Counted from the first letter of the stretch, positions 52,437 to 61,562 are shown. The stretch is DNA of 64,000 bases from Pseudobdellovibrio sp031428275 (GCA_031428275.1 JANPPC010000007.1:1-64000); one strand, 5' to 3'. Numbers and translations are program-made. The notes: generated from the sequence alone by a model not told the origin.

Positions 52437-52700
52437 CTACATTTTTGGATTAGCGCAAATATCAATAATATCTAAACCCTTTTCTTCGCCGGGGTATTTG
52501 CCGCCGGTTAATTGATTGAAACAAAGTTTAGCCGCTAATTTAAATGCAGCATCTTTACTAGAAGCGACGGCGCGGATAGGTTCTTTGATCGTTTTAAATG
52601 CAAAGCTGTAGGCCTTAGGAGCTTCCGCAGAAACCTGTGGAGTGGCTGCAAATGCCGAAGCAGAAACCAAAAGAGCTAGAGTTAAAGTGATCGTTTTCAT
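52437..52700 (-). CDS. small secreted protein
   Basis: 87 residues from ATG 52700, chosen because GGGAGG lies five bases before it and because the signal peptide (MKTITLTLALLVSASAFA|ATP) starts there; an extension to 52784 adds unlikely sequence. The mature part is about 68 residues with two Cys (KLCFNQL and DICANPKM) that could form a disulfide in the periplasm. It precedes the small 68-residue gene in the same direction. Function unknown. Confidence 0.75.
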   Translation of the reverse strand: MKTITLTLALLVSASAFAATPQVSAEAPKAYSFAFKTIKEPIRAVASSKDAAFKLAAKLCFNQLTGGKYPGEEKGLDIIDICANPKM

Positions 52701-52955
52701 AAAACCTCCCATTGTATGAGTATCTATTGCAAGAAGTGAGGGGGTCTGTGCCAAGTTGTTGAAATTGAGACAAGCTAAGTGCATGAAATAATTGATTAAT
52801 TTGGGTCTTAATTTGCGACACTCTTCTAAGTTATAAAAGGCGTAAAATTGTTAGTCACTTGCCTTCGTGTACTTTGCAGTGGCTCTTTTTGATATGCCGT
52901 GTTACGTTCGGCCTTTATTGTTCAAAATTTAGAATGGGCTACCAAGGAGTTTGTG

Positions 52956-53852
52956 ATGAGTCGGTTGTTTGCCTCGTTGTTTATGATGTTAGCCATCTCG
53001 TTGAGTTCGACTTCAGTGTTTGCTGGGGCCGAAACTGACCCGGGTTCTGTAAGCTCAGTTGGTTCAATACTTTCTAAGAGGGTTCTTCTCATAAGCGATA
53101 TTGACGACACAATTAAGGTTTCACACATTTTAAGTCTGCCGGGTAAAGTGGCTCGAGTAAGCGATGTGACAACGCCGTTTACGGGTATGGCGCAACTTTA
53201 CCAGTGGATCATAAATATGAATCCGCAGTCGACAAAGCTCGTGTATCTGTCGAACGCTCCCGAAAGAATTGCCGGTGTAGCAGCAATCAGATTCAGCCAC
53301 GAGAAGTTTTTAAAGTATAATCAGTTTCCTCAAGGCCAGATGATATTGCGTGAGGATATAAAAAACCAAGATCATAAGATTCAAGCGATTCGTCAGTTAA
53401 TCGAAAATGAAAGACCCGAGGTCGTCATTCTAGTTGGTGATAACGGCGAGCAAGACGCTGAAATTTACCACCAAGCTTTTGAAGAGTATCGAAACTTAGG
53501 CATTCAGATTATTCCGTTTATTCATCAGCTTTACGGCACAAAAGTGCCAGCCTACGTTCCTGATTCGCTGGCTTACGTGGGCCAACCTATCTTTGCTGAA
53601 CAGTTTGGTTTCGTAACTCCGATTGAAATCGCGCTTGAGCTAAACGAACAAGCGGCCTTAAGTGACGCCGCCGTTAGTTGGATGATAAAAAATGTGAACC
53701 CATACATAGTACAAGAAGGTTCGTTTAAATGGGGTGGTCTAAAGCCAATCACATTTCCATTTTTTTTAAACTGCAGTGATTTTGTTTGGCGCTGGAAGAA
53801 AACGGCTGAGCTTATGCCGCTGATTAAAAGATTAGATCGACAGTGCAACTAG
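52956..53852 (+). CDS. secreted App1-like phosphatase (DUF2183)
   Basis: About 298 residues from ATG 52956, preferred because AAGGAG sits eight bases before it. A signal peptide (MSRLFASLFMMLAISLSS to VFA) is present. The HAD-type motif I is DIDDT (Asp48, Asp50), with IKVSH after it as in App1/Lipin-type proteins; motif II is YLSNAPER and the last acidic motif GDNGEQDAEIY. App1 proteins dephosphorylate phosphatidate or related lipids. A periplasmic lipid phosphatase would suit a bacterium that remodels or digests membranes, but that is inference. Confidence 0.8.
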   Translation: MSRLFASLFMMLAISLSSTSVFAGAETDPGSVSSVGSILSKRVLLISDIDDTIKVSHILSLPGKVARVSDVTTPFTGMAQLYQWIINMNPQSTKLVYLSNAPERIAGVAAIRFSHEKFLKYNQFPQGQMILREDIKNQDHKIQAIRQLIENERPEVVILVGDNGEQDAEIYHQAFEEYRNLGIQIIPFIHQLYGTKVPAYVPDSLAYVGQPIFAEQFGFVTPIEIALELNEQAALSDAAVSWMIKNVNPYIVQEGSFKWGGLKPITFPFFLNCSDFVWRWKKTAELMPLIKRLDRQCN

Positions 53853-53867
53853 GATATACGAAGCGCG

Positions 53868-54665
53868 ATGCAACCCAATCTGATCTTACCTAGTATATAT
53901 AAAAATTTTTTAAACAATTCAGTTTTAAAGCTTGATGTAACCGAGACTAAAGCAACCTGTGATAATTGTTTGCGCTCGCGCGACAAACGATTTTCGTATA
54001 CGTACAAATCCCATTTGAAATGCTGTACCTTTCATCCGTACTTACCTAATTTTGCGGTCGGAGCTTTACTAACCGAAAACTTAGTGAGCCCTGGTTTAGA
54101 AAAAATAAAACAAAAGATTTCTAACCGCGAGTTTGCTTTCCCTGTCGGTGTAATGGCACCGTATGATTATCAATTTAAATTTTTATCTAAAGAAGAAAGC
54201 GATTTCGGTAATGATGAGTCATTACTTTGCCCGTATTACGATACGGGCAAAAATCGTTGTTCAGTTTGGCAGTACCGCGGTGTGGTGTGTACTTCATTTT
54301 ATTGCCGCAGTGACTATGGTCAAGATGGTCTTAAGTTCTGGGCGGTCCTGAGTGATTATCTAAGCTACGTTGAAATGGCTTTAGCCGAAGAGTGTTTGAT
54401 CCAACTTGATTTTTCGCCGCGCGATTTATCGGATCAGTTAGTGTACCTAAATAAGCATGATTTTGAATCAGAAGAAGCCGTACAAAAGACGCTGGCAACA
54501 GACGTTGATAAAAAAATTTGGAATGGTTACGATGACAAATTTGAATTCTACAAGAAATGTTTTGCAATTACTCAGAAAATAGATAGAAATCAATTTAAAG
54601 AAATCTTGGGCTCGCAGGGCCTTGAACTAGAAAAAGAAGTCGTTGATTATGCCCATCGAAGATAA
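53868..54665 (+). CDS. cysteine-rich metal-cluster protein, YkgJ-like
   Basis: 265 residues with eight well-placed Cys: Cys31 and Cys34 (CDNC), Cys52 and Cys53 (CC), Cys121 and Cys131, Cys141 and Cys146 (CTSFYC). The C-x9-C-x9-C-x4-C part reads like the YkgJ-type zinc/iron-sulfur module (CPYYDTGKNRCSVWQYRGVV). A long helical C-terminal part follows. It overlaps sufE by 17 bp, so an Fe-S link is reasonable. No signal peptide is evident. The exact function is unknown. Confidence 0.65.
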   Translation: MQPNLILPSIYKNFLNNSVLKLDVTETKATCDNCLRSRDKRFSYTYKSHLKCCTFHPYLPNFAVGALLTENLVSPGLEKIKQKISNREFAFPVGVMAPYDYQFKFLSKEESDFGNDESLLCPYYDTGKNRCSVWQYRGVVCTSFYCRSDYGQDGLKFWAVLSDYLSYVEMALAEECLIQLDFSPRDLSDQLVYLNKHDFESEEAVQKTLATDVDKKIWNGYDDKFEFYKKCFAITQKIDRNQFKEILGSQGLELEKEVVDYAHRR

Positions 54666-55077
54666 AATCCAGCAAATTAAAAGAGAGTTCGATCTTGGTA
54701 ACGATTGGGAAAAAAAATACGAAAAAATAATCGAGCTCGGTAAAAAATGGCCCGGTATGGAAGAAGCTTTAAAAATCGACGATTTGAAAGTCAAAGGTTG
54801 CCAATCCCAGGTCTGGATTAAAGCGGACCTTACTGCTGATAAAAAAATTGTTTTTCGAGGCGATAGTGATGCGATCTTAGTTAAAGGTTTAGTCGCTTTA
54901 GTATTAACGGTTTATTCTGGTGAAACCCCTGAAACTATTTTAAAAGCTGAACCTGTTTTCTTGAAAGAAATTGGTTTTGATTCTGGCTTAAGCCCAAGTC
55001 GTTCAAACGGACTTTTCTCTATGATTAAGCAAATTAAGTACTACGCTACTGCATTTCAGTATTTACTTTCTAAATAA
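54649..55077 (+). CDS. sufE: sulfur acceptor protein SufE
   Basis: Takes persulfide sulfur from a cysteine desulfurase for Fe-S cluster assembly. The acceptor Cys51 is in LKVKGCQSQVWI, with KKWPGMEEALK and the helical C-terminus usual for SufE. About 142 residues from ATG 54649, chosen over TTG 54643. It starts 17 bp inside the Cys-rich gene. No sufS, sufB or sufC lies nearby; the desulfurase at 28 kb is a possible partner. Confidence 0.93.
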   Translation: MPIEDKIQQIKREFDLGNDWEKKYEKIIELGKKWPGMEEALKIDDLKVKGCQSQVWIKADLTADKKIVFRGDSDAILVKGLVALVLTVYSGETPETILKAEPVFLKEIGFDSGLSPSRSNGLFSMIKQIKYYATAFQYLLSK

Positions 55078-55097
55078 AGTGTCGGTATCATAAAAAA

Positions 55098-55583
55098 ATG
55101 AAATGGTTATCACCCCTTGTTGCGCTTGTAATAGCAAGTAGTATCGGCTTAGTTGCTGAGGCACGCATTCGTACGCGCAAGGTGACGGAAGCCCCAAAAG
55201 TTTGCGATTTTATGCCTGAAGATAAATTACTAAGTCGGCCCAATAAGCGCGTTTTCTCGACTTTGCGTCATAGCGTAGTGATTGAAGAAACCGTGACTCT
55301 AGTTAAAGATAAGGGCGAGAAGATTTGTGAATGGACCTTAGACGAATGGAATATTTCGGCGCCAGTTAAGGACTTTCAATTTTATATCGATGAGTATAAA
55401 GACATTCTTTATGCGTACGCTAAAAAAAGTGATGGTTTTACTTTCACTATGAAGATCAGCCTCAACGACTGCAGACTGAATGAAAAAGACAACAAAGAAA
55501 AATTCGAAAAGCCCGCCTGCGAGAAGCCTAAAAAAGTGTCTCGAAAGAAGAAATCTAAAAAAACCAAATCTGTAAAAAAATAG
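55098..55583 (+). CDS. secreted protein with lysine-rich tail, unknown function
   Basis: 161 residues. A signal peptide ends near AEA|RIR (residue 23). The middle part has three Cys (APKVCDF, EKICEW, LNDCR) plus ACEK near the end. The last 25 residues are almost only Lys, Arg and Ser (VSRKKKSKKTKSVKK), so it may bind acidic polymers or nucleic acid. A gap of 20 bp separates it from sufE. No family recognised. Confidence 0.65.
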   Translation: MKWLSPLVALVIASSIGLVAEARIRTRKVTEAPKVCDFMPEDKLLSRPNKRVFSTLRHSVVIEETVTLVKDKGEKICEWTLDEWNISAPVKDFQFYIDEYKDILYAYAKKSDGFTFTMKISLNDCRLNEKDNKEKFEKPACEKPKKVSRKKKSKKTKSVKK

Positions 55584-55691
55584 AACCAGGCTGATCGATC
55601 GGAAATCAAAGATTTATTGTCTCGAAAATAGAAACTTTCAAATTTCATAGTTTCGGTTTAAGTCGTACTGTGGTTCTTACGATAAGCAGTC

Positions 55692-56087
55692 ATGGCGCAG
55701 CAAGTACCCTCAAAAAATAAGCTCATCATTCTTTTCAGTGGTTTTACACTGGGCATACTTGTTGTTGGTGCTTTTCAGAATTGCGCCAGCTCAAAGGCTA
55801 TAATCGAGCGTGATAACGTAAAATCGATTTCAAAAATTACACGGCCGGCAGTTAGAAAGCTTAATCGTAGGCCTGCCAGTGATTTAAAAGATATGCTTCG
55901 CGCCTCGGATCGCGAAATTGCACAAACACACGACCAGTTAGATAGAAATTTAAGTAGCGAGGGTGGGTTTGATCGTGCGATGCGTGGCGTGGCTACAAGC
56001 AAAGAGACTGATCTTGATAAAGATGAATTTTTCGAAAAACAAGACCCTTTAAAAATTAAGCTTAAAACAAAAAAGCACCGCAAATAA
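55692..56087 (+). CDS. probable small lipoprotein
   Basis: 131 residues. A signal-like segment (LIILFSGFTLGILVVGAFQNC) ends in Cys31; FQNC is a loose lipobox. The rest is charged and helical with Arg/Lys and Asp/Glu clusters and a basic end (KLKTKKHRK). It probably sits on the periplasmic side of a membrane. The terminator of the convergent yebC gene overlaps its stop codon. No family recognised. Confidence 0.62.
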   Translation: MAQQVPSKNKLIILFSGFTLGILVVGAFQNCASSKAIIERDNVKSISKITRPAVRKLNRRPASDLKDMLRASDREIAQTHDQLDRNLSSEGGFDRAMRGVATSKETDLDKDEFFEKQDPLKIKLKTKKHRK

Positions 56088-56103
56088 ATGCAGTGCTCTG
56101 GTT
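56069..56103. terminator. bidirectional terminator between lipoprotein and yebC
   Basis: Stem AGCACCGCA (56074-56082) / TGCAGTGCT (56089-56097) with one C-A mismatch on the plus strand and a G-T pair on the minus. A run of A on the left gives five or six T for leftward RNA, and GGTTTTT follows on the right. It overlaps the stop codon of the lipoprotein gene. Confidence 0.75.
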
Positions 56104-56104
56104 T

Positions 56105-56809
56105 TTAACCTAAAGTTGCAAATACTTTAGAGGTGTCATCCATGTCATCTAAAGCATTCAAAAACTCTTCAACATCTTTACGTTGTTCATCCGAAATGTC
56201 TGTGATGTTAGAAGCTTTATAAGAAGGTGATGAGGCCGTAATTTTCCAGCCGCGGGCCAAAAGGGCCTTGTTAACGGCATCTAAGTTTTCAAGCGCACAA
56301 TAAAAAATATAGCTACCGTCATCTTCTTTGTGCACGTCGTCGGCTCCGGCTTCGATGGCTTCTTCGTCGCTGTCGAAAGTTCCGGTTTTAGTTCCCGCGA
56401 TTTCGCCCACGCGGGCAAACATCCAAGCTACGCTATTTGTTTCACCTAAATTTCCATCATGCTTTTTAAATATGCTGCGCATTTCGGGCGCGGTACGATG
56501 CTTGTTATCTGTTTGGCATTCGACGATGACGCCCACGCCGTGGGGGCCGTAGCCTTCGTAGCTAAGCTCTTCGATGATTTTTCCGTCATCAAGTAAGCCC
56601 GCACCCTTTTTAACGGCACGCTCGATTGTATCATTCGGGCACGAAATTTTCTTTGCAGCGTCAATAGCCATACGAAGACGGGCGTTAGCTGCAGGATCTG
56701 GTCCGCCTAATTTAGATGCGACAGCGATCTCGCGAGCGACTTTCGTAAACATCATTCCTTTTTTTTGCGCGTTCTCGGTTTTACCCGCCGCTTTCCAACC
56801 TTTTCCCAT
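56105..56809 (-). CDS. yebC: YebC/PmpR-family protein
   Basis: 234 residues. MGKGWKAAGKTENAQKKGMM, FTKVAREIAVASKLGGPDP and the NVAWMF-like GETNSVAWMFARVG are family signatures. YebC proteins are three-domain, with roles in transcription control or translation of proline-rich stretches depending on subgroup. The N-terminus MGKGWK is closer to the YebC_II form. It is a single gene with a strong shared terminator. Regulatory targets unknown. Confidence 0.92.
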   Translation of the reverse strand: MGKGWKAAGKTENAQKKGMMFTKVAREIAVASKLGGPDPAANARLRMAIDAAKKISCPNDTIERAVKKGAGLLDDGKIIEELSYEGYGPHGVGVIVECQTDNKHRTAPEMRSIFKKHDGNLGETNSVAWMFARVGEIAGTKTGTFDSDEEAIEAGADDVHKEDDGSYIFYCALENLDAVNKALLARGWKITASSPSYKASNITDISDEQRKDVEEFLNALDDMDDTSKVFATLG

Positions 56810-56901
56810 TTACTAGCTCCCATTTTTTCACTGATGTAAAGGCTAGCCGATTTAAGCTTTGTTTGTCTAGCCCTGCCTATGCATGGTATAAGTAGCCTTC
56901 T

Positions 56902-57678
56902 ATGTGGGCTTTTGAAATCGATAATATATTTGAAAAACTTGAAGTGATTCGGAGTAGTTCGCCGGATGTATTCAACTTAAAATCGAAGGTATTAGTTCCG
57001 AATATTCCGGCACGAGACGCCCTCGTTTTAGATTTCAAAGCTCATCCAGCGAAAAAAGGTTTCTCAACCAAAGAAGGCCAAGCGCGTATGCTGCATGATT
57101 TAGCAAGCATTGAGCTGCAAGCAATGGAGCTTGGTTTAAGAACCTTAGTAGAATTTCCTGAAGCTCCGCAAAAATTCAAAGAAGATCTCTGGGCCATTAC
57201 GCTTTCTGAATCTGAGCATTTAGAAATGTGCCTGACCGAAATCGAAAAGCTTGGTTTTAGATGGGGTCACTGGCCGATCAACTGTGGTTTGTGGTCCGCG
57301 GTTAGTCGTGAAGATTCAATATTAGATCGTGTGTTGATTGTACATCGTTACCTTGAAGGCAGTGGTCTTGACGCTGGTGATACGTTGATTAAGCGTTTAG
57401 CAGGCGTCAACGCAAAATCTGTCCAGGCTGCTGTACAAATTATTAATAACGAAGAGGTGGGCCATGTTTTGTTCGGTAGTCAGTGGTACGAAACTTTTTG
57501 TTTAAAGCAAGGCTTAGACCCTATCGATGATTTTGAATTAAGAATGAATAAGTTGCGGCACGTACTGCCTAAACGAGTCGGGCAAGTGAATCACGATTTA
57601 AGAAAACGCGCCGGTTTCACGCCAAAAGAAATTACTTATCTAGAAAAATTACGTGAGTCTTTTCTAGAAAAAAATTAA
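56902..57678 (+). CDS. ferritin-like protein of the DUF455 family
   Basis: 258 residues. Four metal-ligand-bearing helices: HDLASIELQAMELGLRT, LSESEHLEMCLTEIE, HRYLEGSGLDAGDTL and INNEEVGHVLFGSQWYE, giving the E-x-x-H pattern of a di-iron ferritin-like fold as in MiaE and DUF455 proteins. No signal peptide. An oxygenase or hydroxylase role is possible; the substrate is unknown. Its stop overlaps the convergent pseudouridine synthase gene by four bases. Confidence 0.85.
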   Translation: MWAFEIDNIFEKLEVIRSSSPDVFNLKSKVLVPNIPARDALVLDFKAHPAKKGFSTKEGQARMLHDLASIELQAMELGLRTLVEFPEAPQKFKEDLWAITLSESEHLEMCLTEIEKLGFRWGHWPINCGLWSAVSREDSILDRVLIVHRYLEGSGLDAGDTLIKRLAGVNAKSVQAAVQIINNEEVGHVLFGSQWYETFCLKQGLDPIDDFELRMNKLRHVLPKRVGQVNHDLRKRAGFTPKEITYLEKLRESFLEKN

Positions 57679-58412
57679 ATATCTTCTTTCATCGTATCCA
57701 TAAATCTCCAGCGACCTTCCGGAAGCTCACCTAAACGTAAATTTCCGATGCGAACGCGCTTCAGTCCGTTGACTGTTAAGCCTACGATTTCGCACATACG
57801 GCGAATCTGGCGTTTTTTACCTTCTTTAAGTTCAAAACGTAATTGATCATCATTCAACCAGCTGACTTTTGAGGGCTTCAAGGCTTCGCCGTCTAATTCT
57901 AAACCATGATTTAGAAGTCTTAATCCGTCTTCAGATAATCGCCCCGTGACACGCACGATGTACTCCTTTTCAATGCCAGAGTCTTCGCCAATAATTTTTT
58001 TAGCAATGCGACCATCTTGTGAAAACAACAGCAGCCCTTGTGATTCAATGTCTAGTCGACCAATAGGCGCAATGCCTATAAGATCTCCGCGCTGTAAAAC
58101 ACGCTGCTGCCCGTATTGGTTACGATCATTGACTAACCGAATTGCAGGTTCATAGCCGGGCTCGGGTTGGCCTGAAACATAACCGATCGGCTTATTTAAA
58201 ATAATAGTAACCAAACTTTTTTGATTGCGCATGGCCTCAGCTTCAAGCGTGATACTCACGTTCGGTAAAACCTTCGTACCAAGCTCTTTCATAATAACGC
58301 CGTTAACGCGAACCAATCCCTGCGCGATGTATTCATCCGCCTCTCGGCGGGAGCAGATCCCGCGTTCAGACATTAACTTCGATAATCGCAGGGGCGTCTG
58401 GTCTTCACTCAT
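57675..58412 (-). CDS. rRNA pseudouridine synthase (RsuA/RluB/RluF family)
   Basis: 245 residues. An N-terminal S4 RNA-binding domain (LRLSKLMSERGICSRREADE, residues 8-30) precedes the catalytic domain with Asp121 in GRLDIESQGLLLF. KPIGYVSGQPEPGYEPA and EKEYIVRV look more like RluF (23S U2604) than RsuA. The C-terminus has KKRQIRRMCEIVGL. Normal size. It isomerises one rRNA uridine; the exact site is not certain. Confidence 0.9.
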   Translation of the reverse strand: MSEDQTPLRLSKLMSERGICSRREADEYIAQGLVRVNGVIMKELGTKVLPNVSITLEAEAMRNQKSLVTIILNKPIGYVSGQPEPGYEPAIRLVNDRNQYGQQRVLQRGDLIGIAPIGRLDIESQGLLLFSQDGRIAKKIIGEDSGIEKEYIVRVTGRLSEDGLRLLNHGLELDGEALKPSKVSWLNDDQLRFELKEGKKRQIRRMCEIVGLTVNGLKRVRIGNLRLGELPEGRWRFMDTMKEDI

Positions 58413-58434
58413 TCAGTTTGCTCAATCTTAAGGG

Positions 58435-59601
58435 CTAAGCCTTATCCATTTCCATTTTAGCAATGGTTTGTAATTGCATATTTGAAGTACCTTCGTAAAT
58501 CTGGCCGATCTTAGCATCGCGCCAGAATTTTTCGACCGGATACTCTTTCGTGAAACCATTTCCCCCGAAAAGATCAATCGCCATCGACGTCACTTTCTCG
58601 GCCACTTTAGATGAGTAGTATTTTGCCATGGCTGCTGATTCGATAAAGTCTTGACCCGCATCTTTTAAACGAGCGGCATTGTAAACCATCAGTCTGGCAG
58701 CTTCTAATTCAATACGCATTTGCGCTAACTGGAATTGGACACCTTGAAACTGACCAATAGATTTACCGAATTGTTCACGTGATTTGATGTAATTTAATGT
58801 TGCTTCGTAGGCACCTTGAGCTATTCCCACCATTTGCGCACCGATACCGATACGGCCTTCGTTTAAAGTCTCGATGGCAATTTTGTAACCCTTACCAACT
58901 TCTCCTAAAACATTCATCTCAGGTACTTCACAGTTTTCAAAAATCAATTCGCAAGTAGAGCTGGCGCGAATACCTAGTTTGTCTTCTTTTTTACCAACGG
59001 TGAAACCTTTAAAATCTTTTTCAACGATGAAAGCCGTGATCCCTTTGTAACCCTTTGAAATATCGATATTCGCGAAAACGATAAAGAAGCTAGCCTCCTT
59101 ACCATTTGTAATCCAAAGTTTATTACCGTTTAAAATCCATTTACCATCTTTCTTTTCAGCGCGGCATTTTAATGCGAACGCATCTGAGCCTGATGAAGAT
59201 TCAGATAAGCAATAAGCGCCGACCCAATCGCGGGCTAACTTGGGTAAATATTTTTCGCGTAAAGCATCGTTCGAGTAGCGAAGAATGGCGTTGGTTACTA
59301 AAGTATTTTGTACATCACATAGAACGGAAACCGAGGCGTCAATGCGACCTAGCTCTTCAACTGCGATACAGGCCATCGTAAATGATGAGCCCGCTCCGCC
59401 GAATTTCTCAGGAGATTCGATTCCCATCAAACCCATTTCAAAAAGTTTGGCAACGAGCTCGGGTTTCATCTGAGCTTTTTCATCCATCTCATTCACGTGA
59501 GGTTTGATTTCAGCTTCGGCGAAAGAACGAACGGCATCACGAAACGCAATTTCATCTTCTGACCACATTGTTAAGGCGGGACGAATTGTCTCTGTAGACA
59601 T
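58435..59601 (-). CDS. acyl-CoA dehydrogenase, short/medium-chain type
   Basis: 388 residues, canonical fold. AYCLSESSSGSDAFAL, LNGNKLWITNGKEASFFIV, REQFGKSIGQFQGVQFQLA and LFGGNGFTKEYPVEKFWRDAKIGQIYEGTSNMQ follow the family order, the last holding the catalytic Glu. It oxidises acyl-CoA in beta-oxidation or branched amino acid breakdown, passing electrons to ETF. It is alone here, 22 bp after the pseudouridine synthase in transcription terms. It is unrelated in size to the FadE-like protein at 1.9 kb. Confidence 0.95.
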   Translation of the reverse strand: MSTETIRPALTMWSEDEIAFRDAVRSFAEAEIKPHVNEMDEKAQMKPELVAKLFEMGLMGIESPEKFGGAGSSFTMACIAVEELGRIDASVSVLCDVQNTLVTNAILRYSNDALREKYLPKLARDWVGAYCLSESSSGSDAFALKCRAEKKDGKWILNGNKLWITNGKEASFFIVFANIDISKGYKGITAFIVEKDFKGFTVGKKEDKLGIRASSTCELIFENCEVPEMNVLGEVGKGYKIAIETLNEGRIGIGAQMVGIAQGAYEATLNYIKSREQFGKSIGQFQGVQFQLAQMRIELEAARLMVYNAARLKDAGQDFIESAAMAKYYSSKVAEKVTSMAIDLFGGNGFTKEYPVEKFWRDAKIGQIYEGTSNMQLQTIAKMEMDKA

Positions 59602-59752
59602 AGGGTAAGCTCCTTATTTTTAATTGAACTTCACTAATCTAAACCTACCGTCATTTTAATTCAAGTGACCATTTGCGTTGTAAGGGATCTTCGTGGACTA
59701 GGACGCATGGTTTTACTCGACTTAGATAGCCAATTTGATAGCGTAGAAGTCT

Positions 59753-60412
59753 ATGGATATAGTTGAAATTGGTGGAAAATTAGCCTTATTTTTTGTTCCG
59801 TTTTTATTTGCTCTTTGCTTTCATGAATATGCCCACGGCTTGGTCGCCAAGTGGCGTGGAGACAACACCGCTGAACAGCTAGGGCGACTGACACTAAACC
59901 CAATGGCACACGCCGATTTAGTCGGAACTTTCATCTTGCCTATCAGCGCCATCGTATTCGGCATTCCGATTTTTTTTGGTTGGGCGAAGCCGGTTCCTGT
60001 GAACGTTCGTAATTTAAAAAACGTTCGCACGGATATGTTTTGGATTGCGCTGGCTGGTCCGTTATCAAACGTATTTTTAGCCCTTGTAGCTACGTTGTTT
60101 ATGTTTTTTGCTTACCGCTTTGGTTTTTTAGGAAGCTATGCGCGCCCAGTGCACACATTATTAGAGATGTTCGTGTTAACAAATTTGTTTTTAGCAATTT
60201 TTAATATACTGCCTCTGCATCCGTTAGACGGTGGAAAAGTTTTAGCGCGATTTCTACCTGCTTCAATCAACTACAAATTAGAACAAAATGAGCAAATCAC
60301 AGGATTTATTTTACTAGGATTAGTTATGACCGGTATGTTGAGCGTACTAAAAATTCCTGTATTCTATCTATTTAATCATCTGATGGCTTTCGCTGGTGGC
60401 GGAGTCATTTAG
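59753..60412 (+). CDS. site-2 protease family membrane protein (M50)
   Basis: 219 residues, mostly hydrophobic, about five membrane helices. The zinc site is HEYAH (His24-His28) and the second motif NILPLHPLDGGKV near residue 153 provides the Asp ligand, both as in rhomboid-independent site-2 proteases. It lacks PDZ and CBS domains, so it is a minimal form. A membrane-embedded regulator such as an anti-sigma factor may be the substrate. It precedes scpAB by 120 bp. Confidence 0.9.
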   Translation: MDIVEIGGKLALFFVPFLFALCFHEYAHGLVAKWRGDNTAEQLGRLTLNPMAHADLVGTFILPISAIVFGIPIFFGWAKPVPVNVRNLKNVRTDMFWIALAGPLSNVFLALVATLFMFFAYRFGFLGSYARPVHTLLEMFVLTNLFLAIFNILPLHPLDGGKVLARFLPASINYKLEQNEQITGFILLGLVMTGMLSVLKIPVFYLFNHLMAFAGGGVI

Positions 60413-60533
60413 TAGCATCTTTTAGACTGCTATCTGCCCCTGATTACGCGCCCGCACAAATTGTGGGCAAGCACTCAAAAAATGTTGAATAACCAATTGT
60501 CGCTTGCTTCAATCAACTCATGAGAGAAACTTT

Positions 60534-61562
60534 ATGAGTATTCGCGTACAGCTGCAACAATTTGAAGGACCCCTCGATTTACTTCTTTATTTAATCCGTA
60601 AAGAAGAGATGGATATTTTTAACATTAATATCGTTGAAATCACCAAACAGTACTTCGACTATATTAAGCTTATGAAAGAGTTTGATCTTGAAGTGGCGGG
60701 CGATTTCATCGCGATGGCGTCGACGTTGATTCATATCAAATCGAAAATGTTACTTCCTCAGTACGACGAGAATGGTGAAATCGTTGAACAAGAAGACCCC
60801 CGTAAAGAACTCGTGCAAAAGTTGTTAGAATACGAAAAGTATAAAGAGGCCTCAAAATCTTTATATGAACGCCCATTACTAAATCGTGATGTTTGGGCTC
60901 GCGGAATGCGCGAAAGAATTGAAGTAGCCGATGATGAAATCGAACTAGAAGATAACGCGCTTTTTTCGTTGATCGGTAGCTACCGTAAAGCGATGAAGTC
61001 TTTAAATAAAAAAATTCATAAAGTAACCGTTAAGCTTCAGTCGATTTCAAGTCGTATTATTGAGATGAGTCAGCTTCTGCGTCCGGGCTATACGATTCGC
61101 ATGATCGAACTAATGACCGAACATTTAGAAACTCAAGTCGAGAAATCAAGAAAAACTTTAATTACGTTTTTATCTTTATTAGAGTTAGGTAAGTTGGGCT
61201 TTGTGTCTCTTTACCAAACCGACTTGTACGGTGATATTCATGTGCAGACAAACAAAGTGATCGACGGCGATGTTTTATCTCGCGTTGAAGAGTACGGTCA
61301 TATTAACGCAGACGACGTGACGCAAAAATTATTTGCAAATACGACACCTAATATCGAAGAAGAAATCGCCAGCGAAATTCAAATGGCATTCGGCGAACTG
61401 GGTGCCGACAACGAAGTTGACGCTGCGTTGAATGCGAACGGTGAAATAATAGCTGGCGAAGAAATTTCATTCGACGAAATCGCCAGTGACGAAGAGATTT
61501 TGGCTGAAGAAATGAATCTAAATTTGCGCGATGACGAGACTTTTCCTGAGGAGCAAGTATAA
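60534..61562 (+). CDS. scpA: segregation and condensation protein A, acidic C-terminal extension
   Basis: Kleisin subunit of the SMC condensin. VQLQQFEGPLDLLLYLIRKE and MDIFNINIVEITKQYFDYI are the N-terminal SMC-neck binding part. About 342 residues from ATG 60534, longer than the usual 240-260 because of a C-terminal extension of about 80 residues rich in Asp and Glu (EEIASEIQMAFGELGAD onward). The start at 60504 (TTG) is less likely. It is joined to scpB by TAATG, as expected for partners. Confidence 0.93.
   Translation: MSIRVQLQQFEGPLDLLLYLIRKEEMDIFNINIVEITKQYFDYIKLMKEFDLEVAGDFIAMASTLIHIKSKMLLPQYDENGEIVEQEDPRKELVQKLLEYEKYKEASKSLYERPLLNRDVWARGMRERIEVADDEIELEDNALFSLIGSYRKAMKSLNKKIHKVTVKLQSISSRIIEMSQLLRPGYTIRMIELMTEHLETQVEKSRKTLITFLSLLELGKLGFVSLYQTDLYGDIHVQTNKVIDGDVLSRVEEYGHINADDVTQKLFANTTPNIEEEIASEIQMAFGELGADNEVDAALNANGEIIAGEEISFDEIASDEEILAEEMNLNLRDDETFPEEQV

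Noticed and set aside
55628..55655. GAAACT/AGTTTC inverted repeat before the 55692 lipoprotein
   Set aside because: Six-base stem with a 14-base loop in AT-rich DNA; expected by chance.
59707..59766. 19-codon upstream ORF overlapping the M50 protease start
   Set aside because: No ribosome binding site of note and no similarity; chance frame.
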